The notes below the pieces were generated by a model. That model was not told the DNA's origin, searched no databases, and was given only the letters and a program-made list of their open reading frames with translations. Positions 48,309 to 57,307 of a stretch of 64,000 nucleotides of DNA are shown in pieces (the first letter of the stretch is position 1; the number at the start of each line of letters is the position of its first letter). A program made the position numbers and the translations under genes. This stretch comes from a bacterium (GTDB lineage Bacteria > Vulcanimicrobiota > JABDET01): positions 124,001 to 188,000 of the forward strand of contig JAJYZB010000001.1 in NCBI GenBank assembly GCA_021800275.1, given 5' to 3'.

Positions 48309-48797
48309 ATGTTGGCAATTGGGTTTTACGAGGAATTAGACGGAACCTGCCCAGTTGAAGATTTCTTAAACAAGCTCTCCATAGAGGAAAGAGCGAAAAT
48401 GATTCAGGTTGTTCAACTGCTGGAAGAATTCGGCCCCACCCTAACGTTTCCTTTCAGCAGTCACATTGAAGGCAAACTGCGAGAACTGCGAACACAATAT
48501 GGAAAATCTAAACTGAGAATATTATATTATGCAGATGTAAATAGAGCCTTTGTGCTTCTCCATGGGACTAAAAAAAAGACTCAAAAACTGCCAGAAGAAA
48601 ACAAAAAATTGGCTTTGAATCATATGGCGATTGATATGGAACAACTATTTTTCATCTCTGCCAGGGGTGAAGAGCGAAAAATCACCTCGATGAATTTATG
48701 CAAATGCACATCCCAAGCGCTGCGGATTTCTAAAAAATTTCTGCGACCTTCGCATACGAATAAAACCTACGCCTTTTCAGAAGTTCTGCAAAACTAA
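48309..48797 (+). CDS. RelE/HigB (phage Gp49-like) toxin, possibly with frameshifted 3' end
   Basis: EFGPTLTFPFSSHIEGKLRELRTQYGKSKLRILYYADVNRAFVLLHGTKKKTQKLP. Confidence 0.7.
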   Translation: MLAIGFYEELDGTCPVEDFLNKLSIEERAKMIQVVQLLEEFGPTLTFPFSSHIEGKLRELRTQYGKSKLRILYYADVNRAFVLLHGTKKKTQKLPEENKKLALNHMAIDMEQLFFISARGEERKITSMNLCKCTSQALRISKKFLRPSHTNKTYAFSEVLQN

Positions 48798-49506
48798 ATA
48801 ATCCATGGTTGTGAATAGATATTACAACCAGAAGAATCAGCGGGATAATAATGATGGCGCAGAGAACGAAAAACGCGATAACGATCGCCAGGATCGGCTT
48901 CCAAATCGGAACATCATGAGCCCTGCTGAGGCCGATAGTCTGGACGATCAGAGCCAATAACCATCCCACAAAAGGAATAATGTTCAATCCATAGCCATAA
49001 GCCCATGTACAAATAGTCGTGTTGAATCCTTTTTTAGATCCGCCCACCAGCATGAGAAACAAGTGTACAATTCCCGACTCAAAGGAAAGCGCGGCAAGGA
49101 CAAAGATTGGACCTAGAATAATTAAAAACATCCGAGCGGCAATTCCACTCAGCAAGGAGGCCGCCGCGCTTCCAGGACCCATAGCCGCAGCCAAAAGTTC
49201 AAAGAAAAAAATTACTATAGATGAGACAATAATCGCGGCTTCTCCCCAGAGAAGCGCGAAGAAAATAGCTGAAGCCATATCCGCCCCGTTCCCCACAAGA
49301 GGGAAAAAGCTGTTCGGATAAAGTGAGGCTTTCACCCAGGTGTCCCACAGGCTTTTCCAGAAGCCACGTGTCTGCCGCTCTTCAAAAGGAATGCGCTCAA
49401 CAGAAGGAGCTGCAGAGGTTTGAATAGAGGAGAATGAGCTCCCACAGTGTGTGCAGAACAAAACCTCCTCTGGAAACTGCTTGCCGCATTTTTCGCATGT
49501 CTTCAT
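48730..49506 (-). CDS. Zinc-ribbon + Yip1-family membrane protein
   Basis: KTCEKCGKQFPEEVLFCTHCGSSF and multi-TM Yip1-like C-terminus. Confidence 0.7.
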   Translation of the reverse strand: MKTCEKCGKQFPEEVLFCTHCGSSFSSIQTSAAPSVERIPFEERQTRGFWKSLWDTWVKASLYPNSFFPLVGNGADMASAIFFALLWGEAAIIVSSIVIFFFELLAAAMGPGSAAASLLSGIAARMFLIILGPIFVLAALSFESGIVHLFLMLVGGSKKGFNTTICTWAYGYGLNIIPFVGWLLALIVQTIGLSRAHDVPIWKPILAIVIAFFVLCAIIIIPLILLVVISIHNHGLFSFAELLKRRRFYSYAKVAEIF

Positions 49507-49705
49507 GTTGGGGTCTCCACAGTTGTACAGAATGGAAAACGGAGTGCATCCTCTTATTCTGCATCCTTTATATTTACCTATTATATCACATCGGCATGTG
49601 TTTTTGTCAAGAGCCCAAAAATTTGCTATGTCTCCTAAGAATAATAAAATTCTTCGGTAAGATGATTTATGACGCGATAATACTTTCCATGGTAAGATTA
49701 TATAT

Positions 49706-49750
49706 GACTCGATTCGAGGAATTGACTATTGTATATTTTTATTATATACT
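49706..49750 (+). promoter_or_regulatory. TA promoter: GACTCGATTCGA box, TTGACT-17 bp-TATACT, dyad GTATAT-N7-ATATAC
   Basis: Box 49706-49717, -35 49722-49727, -10 49745-49750, dyad 49731-49749. Confidence 0.75.
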
Positions 49751-49756
49751 ATAAAG

Positions 49757-50068
49757 GTGGATATTCTTGCTCAGATAAACACTTTTGAATGGGATGAAGG
49801 CAACCGAAATAAAAATCTTTTTAAACATCAGGTCACCCAGCAAGAAGCAGAAGAAGTTTTCTTTAATAAGCCGCATTTGCTGCTTGAAGACGAGAAACAT
49901 TCGGAAGGAGAAAGGCGATTTGCGCTCCTGGGTAAAGCAGGAAACGGCAGAAAACTCGCAGTTGTCTTCACCATTCGAAAGGACAGGCTTCGAATTATTT
50001 CTGTTAGAGATATGAGCAAGAAAGAGAGGAGGATTTATGAAAAAAATGAAAAAAATCCCAGTCTTTAA
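49757..50068 (+). CDS. brnT: BrnT-family toxin (GTG start)
   Basis: FEWDEGNRNKNLFKHQVTQQEAEEVF...RKLAVVFTIRKDRLRIISVRDMSKKERRIYE. Confidence 0.85.
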   Translation: MDILAQINTFEWDEGNRNKNLFKHQVTQQEAEEVFFNKPHLLLEDEKHSEGERRFALLGKAGNGRKLAVVFTIRKDRLRIISVRDMSKKERRIYEKNEKNPSL

Positions 50069-50306
50069 GAGCGAGGATGCAGAGAGGGATTTTTGGGCGA
50101 CTCATGATATCACTGACTATTTTCAAATTGCTGAACAACAGAAGGGGGTTTTTTTAAATCTTAAACCTTCAACCGAAACGATTTCTATTCGTTTACCCAA
50201 ATATTTGCTTGCTCAAATTAAGGAACTGGCTAATGCCCAGGATGTTCCTTATCAGTCTTTCATGAAAATGCTTCTGGCCGAAAGCATAAAAAAACGTTTT
50301 ATTTAA
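50037..50306 (+). CDS. BrnA/CopG-family antitoxin
   Basis: ISIRLPKYLLAQIKELANAQDVPYQSFMKMLLAESIKKR. Confidence 0.85.
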   Translation: MKKMKKIPVFKSEDAERDFWATHDITDYFQIAEQQKGVFLNLKPSTETISIRLPKYLLAQIKELANAQDVPYQSFMKMLLAESIKKRFI

Positions 50307-50492
50307 AGTTGTATTTGCCCTGCACGTATGCGGGTTGCGATGTCAGCAGGGGGAGCTGCATGGTCCTTTCTACATATAATATATGAGTGACAAGAAAGAG
50401 AGGAAAATGATTCATCGGTATGTGGGCAAAACGCTGGGGAGAAGACACCGAAAGAAAGGAGGCTCAACTCTAAGCCGCGGCTTGTCTAAGAC

Positions 50493-50640
50493 TCAGTCAT
50501 TAAAAAAATCGAAATCTACAGATGGACGGTGCGCCAACCTTAAAGCAATTGCGGTGCCGCCGTACAACACAAAGCCCTGGTTGGTGAAAAATGATACGAA
50601 CATGTTATTATTGATCCTGGCAGTCCTCACTTTGTAAAAA
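50493..50640 (-). pseudogene. Remnant of AbiEii-like nucleotidyltransferase
   Basis: FFTNQGFVLYGGTAIALRLAHRPSVDFDFFND* on reverse strand. Confidence 0.6.
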
Positions 50641-50675
50641 ATCACCTCAATCATGTTGGCTCTCCAAAAATCATC

Positions 50676-50813
50676 TTAATTGATGATTGGGAGATCCGAA
50701 AGTTTTTCAACTGAAGAAATCCCTTGATAGAGTTTCTGGTAATATGGGGAATGTTTCAGCGCCCACTCCACTATCTCTTGCCAGTTGTATTTTTTTATTC
50801 CATCCTGTCTCAT
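50676..50813 (-). pseudogene. N-terminal remnant of PaaK/LuxE-like adenylate-forming ligase
   Basis: MRQDGIKKYNWQEIVEWALKHSPYYQKLYQGISSVEKLSDLPIIN*DDFWRAN. Confidence 0.5.
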
Positions 50814-50814
50814 T

Positions 50815-51981
50815 TCACTCTCTCTTGATTTTTCCCATTAATCTCGAACGCAGATCTGGATTGAGCGCCATATCCAGAATTGTCCATCCTAAAGCTAATG
50901 CTCCATCATAAATCGCTTTTTCTGCGCTTGGGGTTATGCAGTGGGCTGTAAATTCAGGCTGATGATTCACTGCTGGAAAAGAATCAATTCCAATGAAAGG
51001 ATGAATCGAAGGGATCACTAAAGAAAGGTTCCCCATATCTGTTGATGCAGCAGCTCTTTCTGCCAGTTCCCCTAAATCCGGGAATCTTCTGCCTATAGAT
51101 TCAGCGTTTTTCTTATACAGTTCGGCAATTTCCAGATCAGGCTGCACTTGAGCATACGGCTTATCACCACCTGAAATTTTAAGTTCTGCCCCGGTCGCTA
51201 ATCCTCCAGCTTCAAAGCAGTGGTAAACTCTGGATCTTAAAACCTCAAGATCTTTCAGGGTTTTCTCTCTTACAATGTATCGAGCAGAAGCTGCTGCTGG
51301 AACCACATTAGGAGCGCTCCCCCCTTTTGTAATAATTCCATGAATTCGAGCAGTCTGAGGAATATGCTGCCTTAAAAGACCAATCGAAACCTGAGCAATC
51401 GTTAATGCATCTAAAGCATTGATCCCAAGTTCTGGCATGGCAGAAGCATGAGACTCTTTTCCCGTGTAATGAACCTCAAAAGAGCTGGCAGCAATCATTT
51501 TAGGCAGCAGCAGATCAAAAGGGGCGGGATGAACCATCAGAGCTGCGTGGATTTCAGAAAATACCCCTTTTTCCAATAATACAATTTTTCCTGAGGCATT
51601 CCCGATCTCTTCTGCAGGGGTTCCAACCACAAAAACTGTAACACCAAGCTGTTCTGCTGCTTCTGCTGCAGCTGCACCAGCCCCAACAGCCATGGCTGCA
51701 ATCAGATTGTGTCCACAGGCATGGCCAATATCAGGGAGTGCATCGTATTCAGCACAGATGGCTATCTTGAGATCTCCATCCCCTTTCCGCGCCCAAAAAG
51801 CAGTTGGGAGCCCTTCAATCCCGACTTCTACAGCAAACCCTTGTTTCTTCAACTGCTCTGTAAGAAGAGAACAAGCCATTTTTTCCTGGAAAGCAGTCTC
51901 AGGATTAGAGTGAATTTTACGACTCAATTCAAGAAGAGAAGGATAAACAGAATCCAGCCGTTTTTTAATCGTGTCTTTCAT
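50815..51981 (-). CDS. M20-family amidohydrolase/peptidase
   Basis: AICAEYDALPDIGHACGHNLIAAMAVGAG, GTPAEEIGN. Confidence 0.85.
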   Translation of the reverse strand: MKDTIKKRLDSVYPSLLELSRKIHSNPETAFQEKMACSLLTEQLKKQGFAVEVGIEGLPTAFWARKGDGDLKIAICAEYDALPDIGHACGHNLIAAMAVGAGAAAAEAAEQLGVTVFVVGTPAEEIGNASGKIVLLEKGVFSEIHAALMVHPAPFDLLLPKMIAASSFEVHYTGKESHASAMPELGINALDALTIAQVSIGLLRQHIPQTARIHGIITKGGSAPNVVPAAASARYIVREKTLKDLEVLRSRVYHCFEAGGLATGAELKISGGDKPYAQVQPDLEIAELYKKNAESIGRRFPDLGELAERAAASTDMGNLSLVIPSIHPFIGIDSFPAVNHQPEFTAHCITPSAEKAIYDGALALGWTILDMALNPDLRSRLMGKIKRE

Positions 51982-52219
51982 ACTTATCTTTGTTATGTTC
52001 TGCCCTTAAAAAAGAAATCTTGCTCCTTAAAGTTTTTTCTTGTATTAAGGAGATGAAAAGCGTGATACAGTCAGGAAGGAAGTAATTTATGAAAAGTACA
52101 GGGTGAAAGAGTACTGGGCAATTTACCCAGGACATCATCGCTGGAGGAATAAAACTTGCTATACGGAAACAAAAACCATATTCTTTTTCTCAGATTGATG
52201 ACAGGGGAGGCAGCCGCTC

Positions 52220-53137
52220 ATGAATTTCATGAATAATCTTTGGGTAATAACCATGGGAAGCACTTTAATTGCTTCTGTTGCTGCAGGCTACTTGCTGAAT
52301 TCCTGGTCAAGATCCAAGGAAGAAAAAGAAAAGGAAGCTCACTTCAACTCCAGACTTCAGTATGCTCACGAGCTGCATGAAAGCGGAGCATCTTCAGAGG
52401 CGCTGAGGATTTGCATGGATCTACTTAAAGAACTTTCGGAACCGAAATATCCTGTGCTTTGGAACGAAACTAAAACTCTCATCAGTAAGATTCACTTGAA
52501 AGCACCTTCTCAGCAGCAGAGCCCATCAGGCATGACTCAATCTCCTGGCGCCCCCCAATCAGTTTCAAACTCTATAACTGAATCATCTATCTCAGAACCA
52601 GACACAGCTTCTACCAAGGCACAGCCTCTAAAAAAATTAGAGCCTGCAGCATCACAAGTTTCGCAGCCATTAGAGGTAAAACTAAATCTTAATCCTGCTG
52701 GTTTCTGGAGGAGAACCTTTGCTTTTTTGATCGATTCAATTATTGTCATAGGGTTTACAGTTATCATCATTTTGTCGGCTCTGCATGATGCAGGCACCAA
52801 AACCAACTTTCTTTACTTCTCGCTCTCAAACCATAAATTAACTTCTATTCCTGTTAATTTTCCTGTTAAAGGATCGTTTAATTTTGATGTCCCAATCCTC
52901 ATCTATTTTTTTCTCTTCTGGACACTTCGCAGCGCCACGATTGGACAGACAGCCCTTGGGATGAAAATCATTAGAGAAGATGGCAGGCCGCTCGATTTCC
53001 GCGTGGCTCTTATGCGTCTTATAGGTTTTATAATTTCATTTATTCCAGTGGGTATTGGACTTTTCTGGATCGGGTTTAATTCCAAAAAACAAGGCTGGCA
53101 CGATCTGTTTGCAAGAACTTATGTGATCAAATTATAA
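52220..53137 (+). CDS. RDD-family membrane protein with N-terminal module shared with 27841..29070
   Basis: GFWRRTFAFLIDSIIVIGFTV...TIGQTALGMKIIREDGRPLDFRVALMRLIG. Confidence 0.8.
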   Translation: MNFMNNLWVITMGSTLIASVAAGYLLNSWSRSKEEKEKEAHFNSRLQYAHELHESGASSEALRICMDLLKELSEPKYPVLWNETKTLISKIHLKAPSQQQSPSGMTQSPGAPQSVSNSITESSISEPDTASTKAQPLKKLEPAASQVSQPLEVKLNLNPAGFWRRTFAFLIDSIIVIGFTVIIILSALHDAGTKTNFLYFSLSNHKLTSIPVNFPVKGSFNFDVPILIYFFLFWTLRSATIGQTALGMKIIREDGRPLDFRVALMRLIGFIISFIPVGIGLFWIGFNSKKQGWHDLFARTYVIKL

Positions 53138-53346
53138 AGAGTGGCTGCAGGCTTCAATCGCCCGATTGATGACCCCAATTGAAAGATGACAGAAAAAACA
53201 TCCATAACTACGGCAAGAACTCCTTTAGAAAATCTTCAATTTCTTTTAGAGAAGAGGTTTCAGTATAATTTACTTGTTTTCTTTGATAAAATCCGATGCT
53301 GACAAGCTCTATCGGAACACTTGTGGAATTGACTTTTTTAGTAAAA

Positions 53347-54093
53347 TTAAGGATGATGAATAAGAAGAGGGATAACAATAAAAGCAAATCCATCGTTTAG
53401 AATATGCATGATTATGCAAACCCATAGATTTCTGCGCCACACATACAAAAGGGTAACGACAATAGCCCATATACTGATCTGTAACGCTCCGGCTAATCCC
53501 CAGAGCCACAAATGCCCTGCGGTAAAAACAAACCATGAAATAAAAGCGCTGATCCAGAGATTTCCAGTTAAACGATTCAACCGTTCAATCGCGTAGCCGC
53601 GATAAAGAACCTCTTCGCAAATTCCTGCTGTCATCACAATGAGAACTCTTCCCAAAAGGGAAAGATCAGCAAGTTTCGTTATTACAGCAGAGGTTGTATT
53701 CAAGTGGAAAGCTTTTAAAACAGGAGCGGTTGCTGCAAATGTCAGAAATCCAACAATAAATCCAATAGCCCCCCATCCAATATCTGAAATTTTCATTTTT
53801 TGAATCCCAATACTGTTCAATGATTCTTTTTCCCAAAACAGGACAATCAGCAAAATTCCTATCCCTAGAATCCATTCAGATGCAATGCCTTGCCATATCT
53901 TGACATAAAATGAATGCGTCGGTAAGATTTTTTTTAAAACAAAAATAGAGATGTCAATTCCTACGAGGGCAGTTAGAATCCCAATGATGGACGGAATATA
54001 CTTTTTATTTTTACTTTTTTCAAACTCAGATTTCACAACTTTCATTCCATGTTTAAAAATTAAAAAGCGCCAGGATTTAAAAGTCAACTTCAC
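53347..54093 (-). CDS. CPBP-family intramembrane metalloprotease (Abi/CAAX)
   Basis: GICEEVLYRGYAIERL, FTAGHLWLWG, ILNDGFAFIV. Confidence 0.85.
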   Translation of the reverse strand: MKLTFKSWRFLIFKHGMKVVKSEFEKSKNKKYIPSIIGILTALVGIDISIFVLKKILPTHSFYVKIWQGIASEWILGIGILLIVLFWEKESLNSIGIQKMKISDIGWGAIGFIVGFLTFAATAPVLKAFHLNTTSAVITKLADLSLLGRVLIVMTAGICEEVLYRGYAIERLNRLTGNLWISAFISWFVFTAGHLWLWGLAGALQISIWAIVVTLLYVWRRNLWVCIIMHILNDGFAFIVIPLLIHHP

Positions 54094-54290
54094 TTTTAAT
54101 GCAGGTTTTCCTGTCTTCCTTCTTCATATCTGTTTATCTATCAAGAGAGCATTAAAATTGGAGGGCCTGGATTTCTTTATCGTGTATTAACTTTTCTGTC
54201 AAGCAGGGGTGAAGTGCATATTCCACATCTGTAGATTCCGACAAATTTTTGACAGTGGCATAATACGATAAAAGGAGATGAAACTGGAAA

Positions 54291-56984
54291 CTAGCGCCCC
54301 TGCAGGTTGTTCAACGCCTGCTGATACTGCGCATTGCCGGGATCAAGCTGAACCGCCCGCTGATATTCATGGATGATGTACTGCCGCCTCTGATTGTAAT
54401 CAGTGATGTCGTATCCGTCGAACATTTTTTTCGAACAGTCAGAGTAAGACTCCATCGCCATGGTGCAACCGCCGTACGGGCCATCCAAAAAGCGATCCAC
54501 ATCCACAGGTTGAAGATTGAGGATGATTACACCGATGTTGAAGTGGGCCACGGCTTGTTCTCGGCTCTCTAAGCTAACATTTTGACCAGGGCAGCATTCA
54601 ATCACGGTTCGATACGCGAGGACGGCATCCCACAAAGTGTCAAGGGGATTGCTGTCAATGTCGTCTCCAGAGATCTCTGACCAATGGGCGGCCAGCCCTT
54701 TCACCGTGAAAAAATTGATATAATCACTGACGGTGAAACCTTCTGGCTGCCAATCTTTCGTGAAATCCATAAGCTTGGCGCGGCCGAAAGGGATCTGCCC
54801 GACTTCAATCGCGGTGTTGTAAGCTTCCCTGTATTGTTTATTCCTGTAATACGCCCATGCCAGCCCGATATGCGCCCCCACATAATTCGGATCCATCTGT
54901 ACCGCCTGGCTTAATTTTTGAATAGCGCCATTGGGATCTATGTTATAACGATCGGACAAATACCAGTACTCCACAATCTGATACGCTTTCTTGTGCGCAT
55001 CCGCTTTGGCTTTTAATTTGGCAATATGGTCCTTGACTGTTTGCATGGCAGAAACCTCCTCCGGGTACGATGCCCAGTCGGGCTCCGATGCTTTCGCGGC
55101 TTCCACCCCCTCCTTCAGAAGATTGGCCGCGGCATCGTATTCATGCAAATCGCTTTCAACTATAGACAGGTCCCCGTACGGTTTTGTCAGCCATGGGGCA
55201 GACATCACAGCGGATTTCAAAAGATTTTCGGCATCCACGTAATCTTGGATGTGTTCAGCGCTTTTCCATTTATCTTCTGCAGTTTTGATGTTGGTTTCAA
55301 CATCTGCTGGCGCATCAGGATAAGCATTTAATTGGGCTAGTTTAGCGGCATCGAAGATGATGTCCGATTGATAATCGATGTCCAAAAAAGCTCTCCAGTC
55401 TCTATACACGCCGCTCCCGTTCCAGACGTTTAAAAAATCCTGATTGGATTCAAGGGATTTAAGATCTTTATTAAAATTTGCTTGAGCATCGGACACCCCT
55501 TTTTGATGTTTCCGATCAATGATTTGCTGAATATCGGAAATAAGCTTGGCGTTCTCGGTCAAGATCTTGGCTGCAGGCGCTTCCCCAGCGGAGGAGAGCT
55601 TCTTCAGCGCCGAAATGGTTTCCCCCCATGCTTGAAAAAAGTCATCTTCATCGTACCTTCCATACTCCTGATACCAGAAAAGGCGCAAAGCCTCAAAAGC
55701 GCCATAAGGATTCGGTGTTCCAGATTTCCCTTCGATAAGGATCTGTCCTGCCCCAAGATTGCAACCCTCAACCCCCGGGCAGGATTGATACCAGTGGAGC
55801 GCCTGGCTGTAATCCTGCGGGTACCCCTCGTCTCCATAATAGTAATTAGATCCAAGCCATTCTCCCACTACGTCGTCCCCAGAGGCAGCAGCGCGCTCAT
55901 ACCATTTAAGCGCAGTATTTATATCTTTTTTCACCCCGGTGCCGACGTTATACATACCGCCAATGGATTCAAGACAAGACGGAACCCCGTGATCGGCGCA
56001 TTCCTGATAAAGCCGGATTGCTTCCTGCCCGTTTTGCACGACCCCTTCCCCATGAGCATACATCCCCGCCAGATCAGTAAGCCCATCCTGGTAGCCAAGC
56101 TTTACTGATTCCTGATACCACTGGAGCGCTTTGCTATCATCTTTCTTGATTCCCCCCCATCCACCATGGTAAAAATCCCCAACCAAATCAGCGGCTTCGC
56201 CCGATCCTTTTGCGGCTGCTTTCTCACTCCATACCATCTCATGAGGATAATCGTTCATATTCTCATAAACGTCAGCGACGTGCATCATCAAATCCGCATC
56301 CCCATGTTTTGTCATTGGAATCAGCTTATTGATCGCCGCTTGATACCATTTTTTCTCTTCATTCGAATCTTTCTTTACACCCTCGCCGAAGGTGTAAAGT
56401 CTGCCAAGGGACTCCATGGCGGAGATATCTCCTTTTTGCGCCCGACGTCGGTAGCCCAGATACGCAATCCGATACCACTTATACCTGGCGGCATCGTCAT
56501 TGGCTTGGAAGGCCAGCTTCTCAGCCGCGTGAGGGTATCCTTTTTCAGCCAGAGTCCGATAAGCGGTCATGGCGCGGTCGCGCCATTTCAAGGCTGCATC
56601 CAGATCCACAGTGAGACCATTCTCTCCCTTCAAATAACTCTTATAAAGCTCATAACAGGCATCAGGACTGCCGGCATGGGCGGCTTTTTGAATGAGCAGA
56701 TTCCCTTTTTTCAGATTCTTTGGCACCCCTTCTCCATAGAGATAAAGCATTCCAAGAAGATATTCCGCTTTAGGGTTTCCAGCCTTGGCTGGCGCCTGCA
56801 GAAGCTTGAACGCGCGCGAATAATCTTGAAGTTCGTACGCTTCCCATCCCTGCTGAACTACCTGTGCTGCTGCGGCTGGCTTGTTTGCTGACCTGGCGGA
56901 CAGCGGGCTTAAAACAAAAACAATCAGAAAAGCAAAAAACGCAATTTCACAAAATTTTTGAGCACTCACAAAATTCCCCTCCAA
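54291..56984 (-). CDS. Secreted Sel1-repeat/TPR protein
   Basis: Repeated GNPKAEYLLGMLYLYGEGVPKN-type units after a signal peptide. Confidence 0.85.
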   Translation of the reverse strand: MEGNFVSAQKFCEIAFFAFLIVFVLSPLSARSANKPAAAAQVVQQGWEAYELQDYSRAFKLLQAPAKAGNPKAEYLLGMLYLYGEGVPKNLKKGNLLIQKAAHAGSPDACYELYKSYLKGENGLTVDLDAALKWRDRAMTAYRTLAEKGYPHAAEKLAFQANDDAARYKWYRIAYLGYRRRAQKGDISAMESLGRLYTFGEGVKKDSNEEKKWYQAAINKLIPMTKHGDADLMMHVADVYENMNDYPHEMVWSEKAAAKGSGEAADLVGDFYHGGWGGIKKDDSKALQWYQESVKLGYQDGLTDLAGMYAHGEGVVQNGQEAIRLYQECADHGVPSCLESIGGMYNVGTGVKKDINTALKWYERAAASGDDVVGEWLGSNYYYGDEGYPQDYSQALHWYQSCPGVEGCNLGAGQILIEGKSGTPNPYGAFEALRLFWYQEYGRYDEDDFFQAWGETISALKKLSSAGEAPAAKILTENAKLISDIQQIIDRKHQKGVSDAQANFNKDLKSLESNQDFLNVWNGSGVYRDWRAFLDIDYQSDIIFDAAKLAQLNAYPDAPADVETNIKTAEDKWKSAEHIQDYVDAENLLKSAVMSAPWLTKPYGDLSIVESDLHEYDAAANLLKEGVEAAKASEPDWASYPEEVSAMQTVKDHIAKLKAKADAHKKAYQIVEYWYLSDRYNIDPNGAIQKLSQAVQMDPNYVGAHIGLAWAYYRNKQYREAYNTAIEVGQIPFGRAKLMDFTKDWQPEGFTVSDYINFFTVKGLAAHWSEISGDDIDSNPLDTLWDAVLAYRTVIECCPGQNVSLESREQAVAHFNIGVIILNLQPVDVDRFLDGPYGGCTMAMESYSDCSKKMFDGYDITDYNQRRQYIIHEYQRAVQLDPGNAQYQQALNNLQGR

Positions 56985-57094
56985 ATTTGTGCCAGATGAA
57001 ATTTTATTCGTTCGAAAACAATCAAATCCTCCAAACCCAAGCAGCTCTTTTATTTCAACCGAAAACCTGAGAATGCCGCTTTCCTTGAGAAATT

Positions 57095-57138
57095 TTTCGT
57101 GTGGCTCTTATGCGTCTTACAGGTGTTCTGCTTCACTG
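57095..57138 (+). pseudogene. Short RDD-gene remnant
   Basis: TTTCGTGTGGCTCTTATGCGTCTTACAGGT matches 52997-53026 at 27/30, same frame (FRVALMRLTG). Confidence 0.45.
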
Positions 57139-57307
57139 AAAGTTAATTTTTTAAAATGTTTTTTCTTTGTATGATTTTCTATATTTTTTGTACTGCTTCT
57201 TTCTAACTTTTTTCTCGTTTTTTTAAGTATTTCAGATCCTGACGCCCTCTCCTTAAATTCACAGCTGCCGCACCAAAACGAAACACAACGGCACTACCAC
57301 CCCTCCT

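Noticed and set aside
50375-50385. TATAAT just before ATG 50383 as a fourth leaderless TA promoter
   Set aside because: No -35, no GACTCGATTCGA box, and the -10 is only 2 nt from the ATG
50383-50637. 84-aa + strand ORF (MSDKKERKMIHRYVGK...)
   Set aside because: Opposite strand of the same DNA encodes recognisable AbiEii-like and other remnants; composition is low-complexity Lys/Arg and no family is recognised
55482-56108. 208-aa + strand ORF and 56166..56891
   Set aside because: Antisense shadows of the strongly supported Sel1-repeat gene
54291-56984. Repeated units in Sel1 gene considered as DNA repeats or CRISPR
   Set aside because: They are degenerate protein-level Sel1/TPR repeats, not regular DNA repeats
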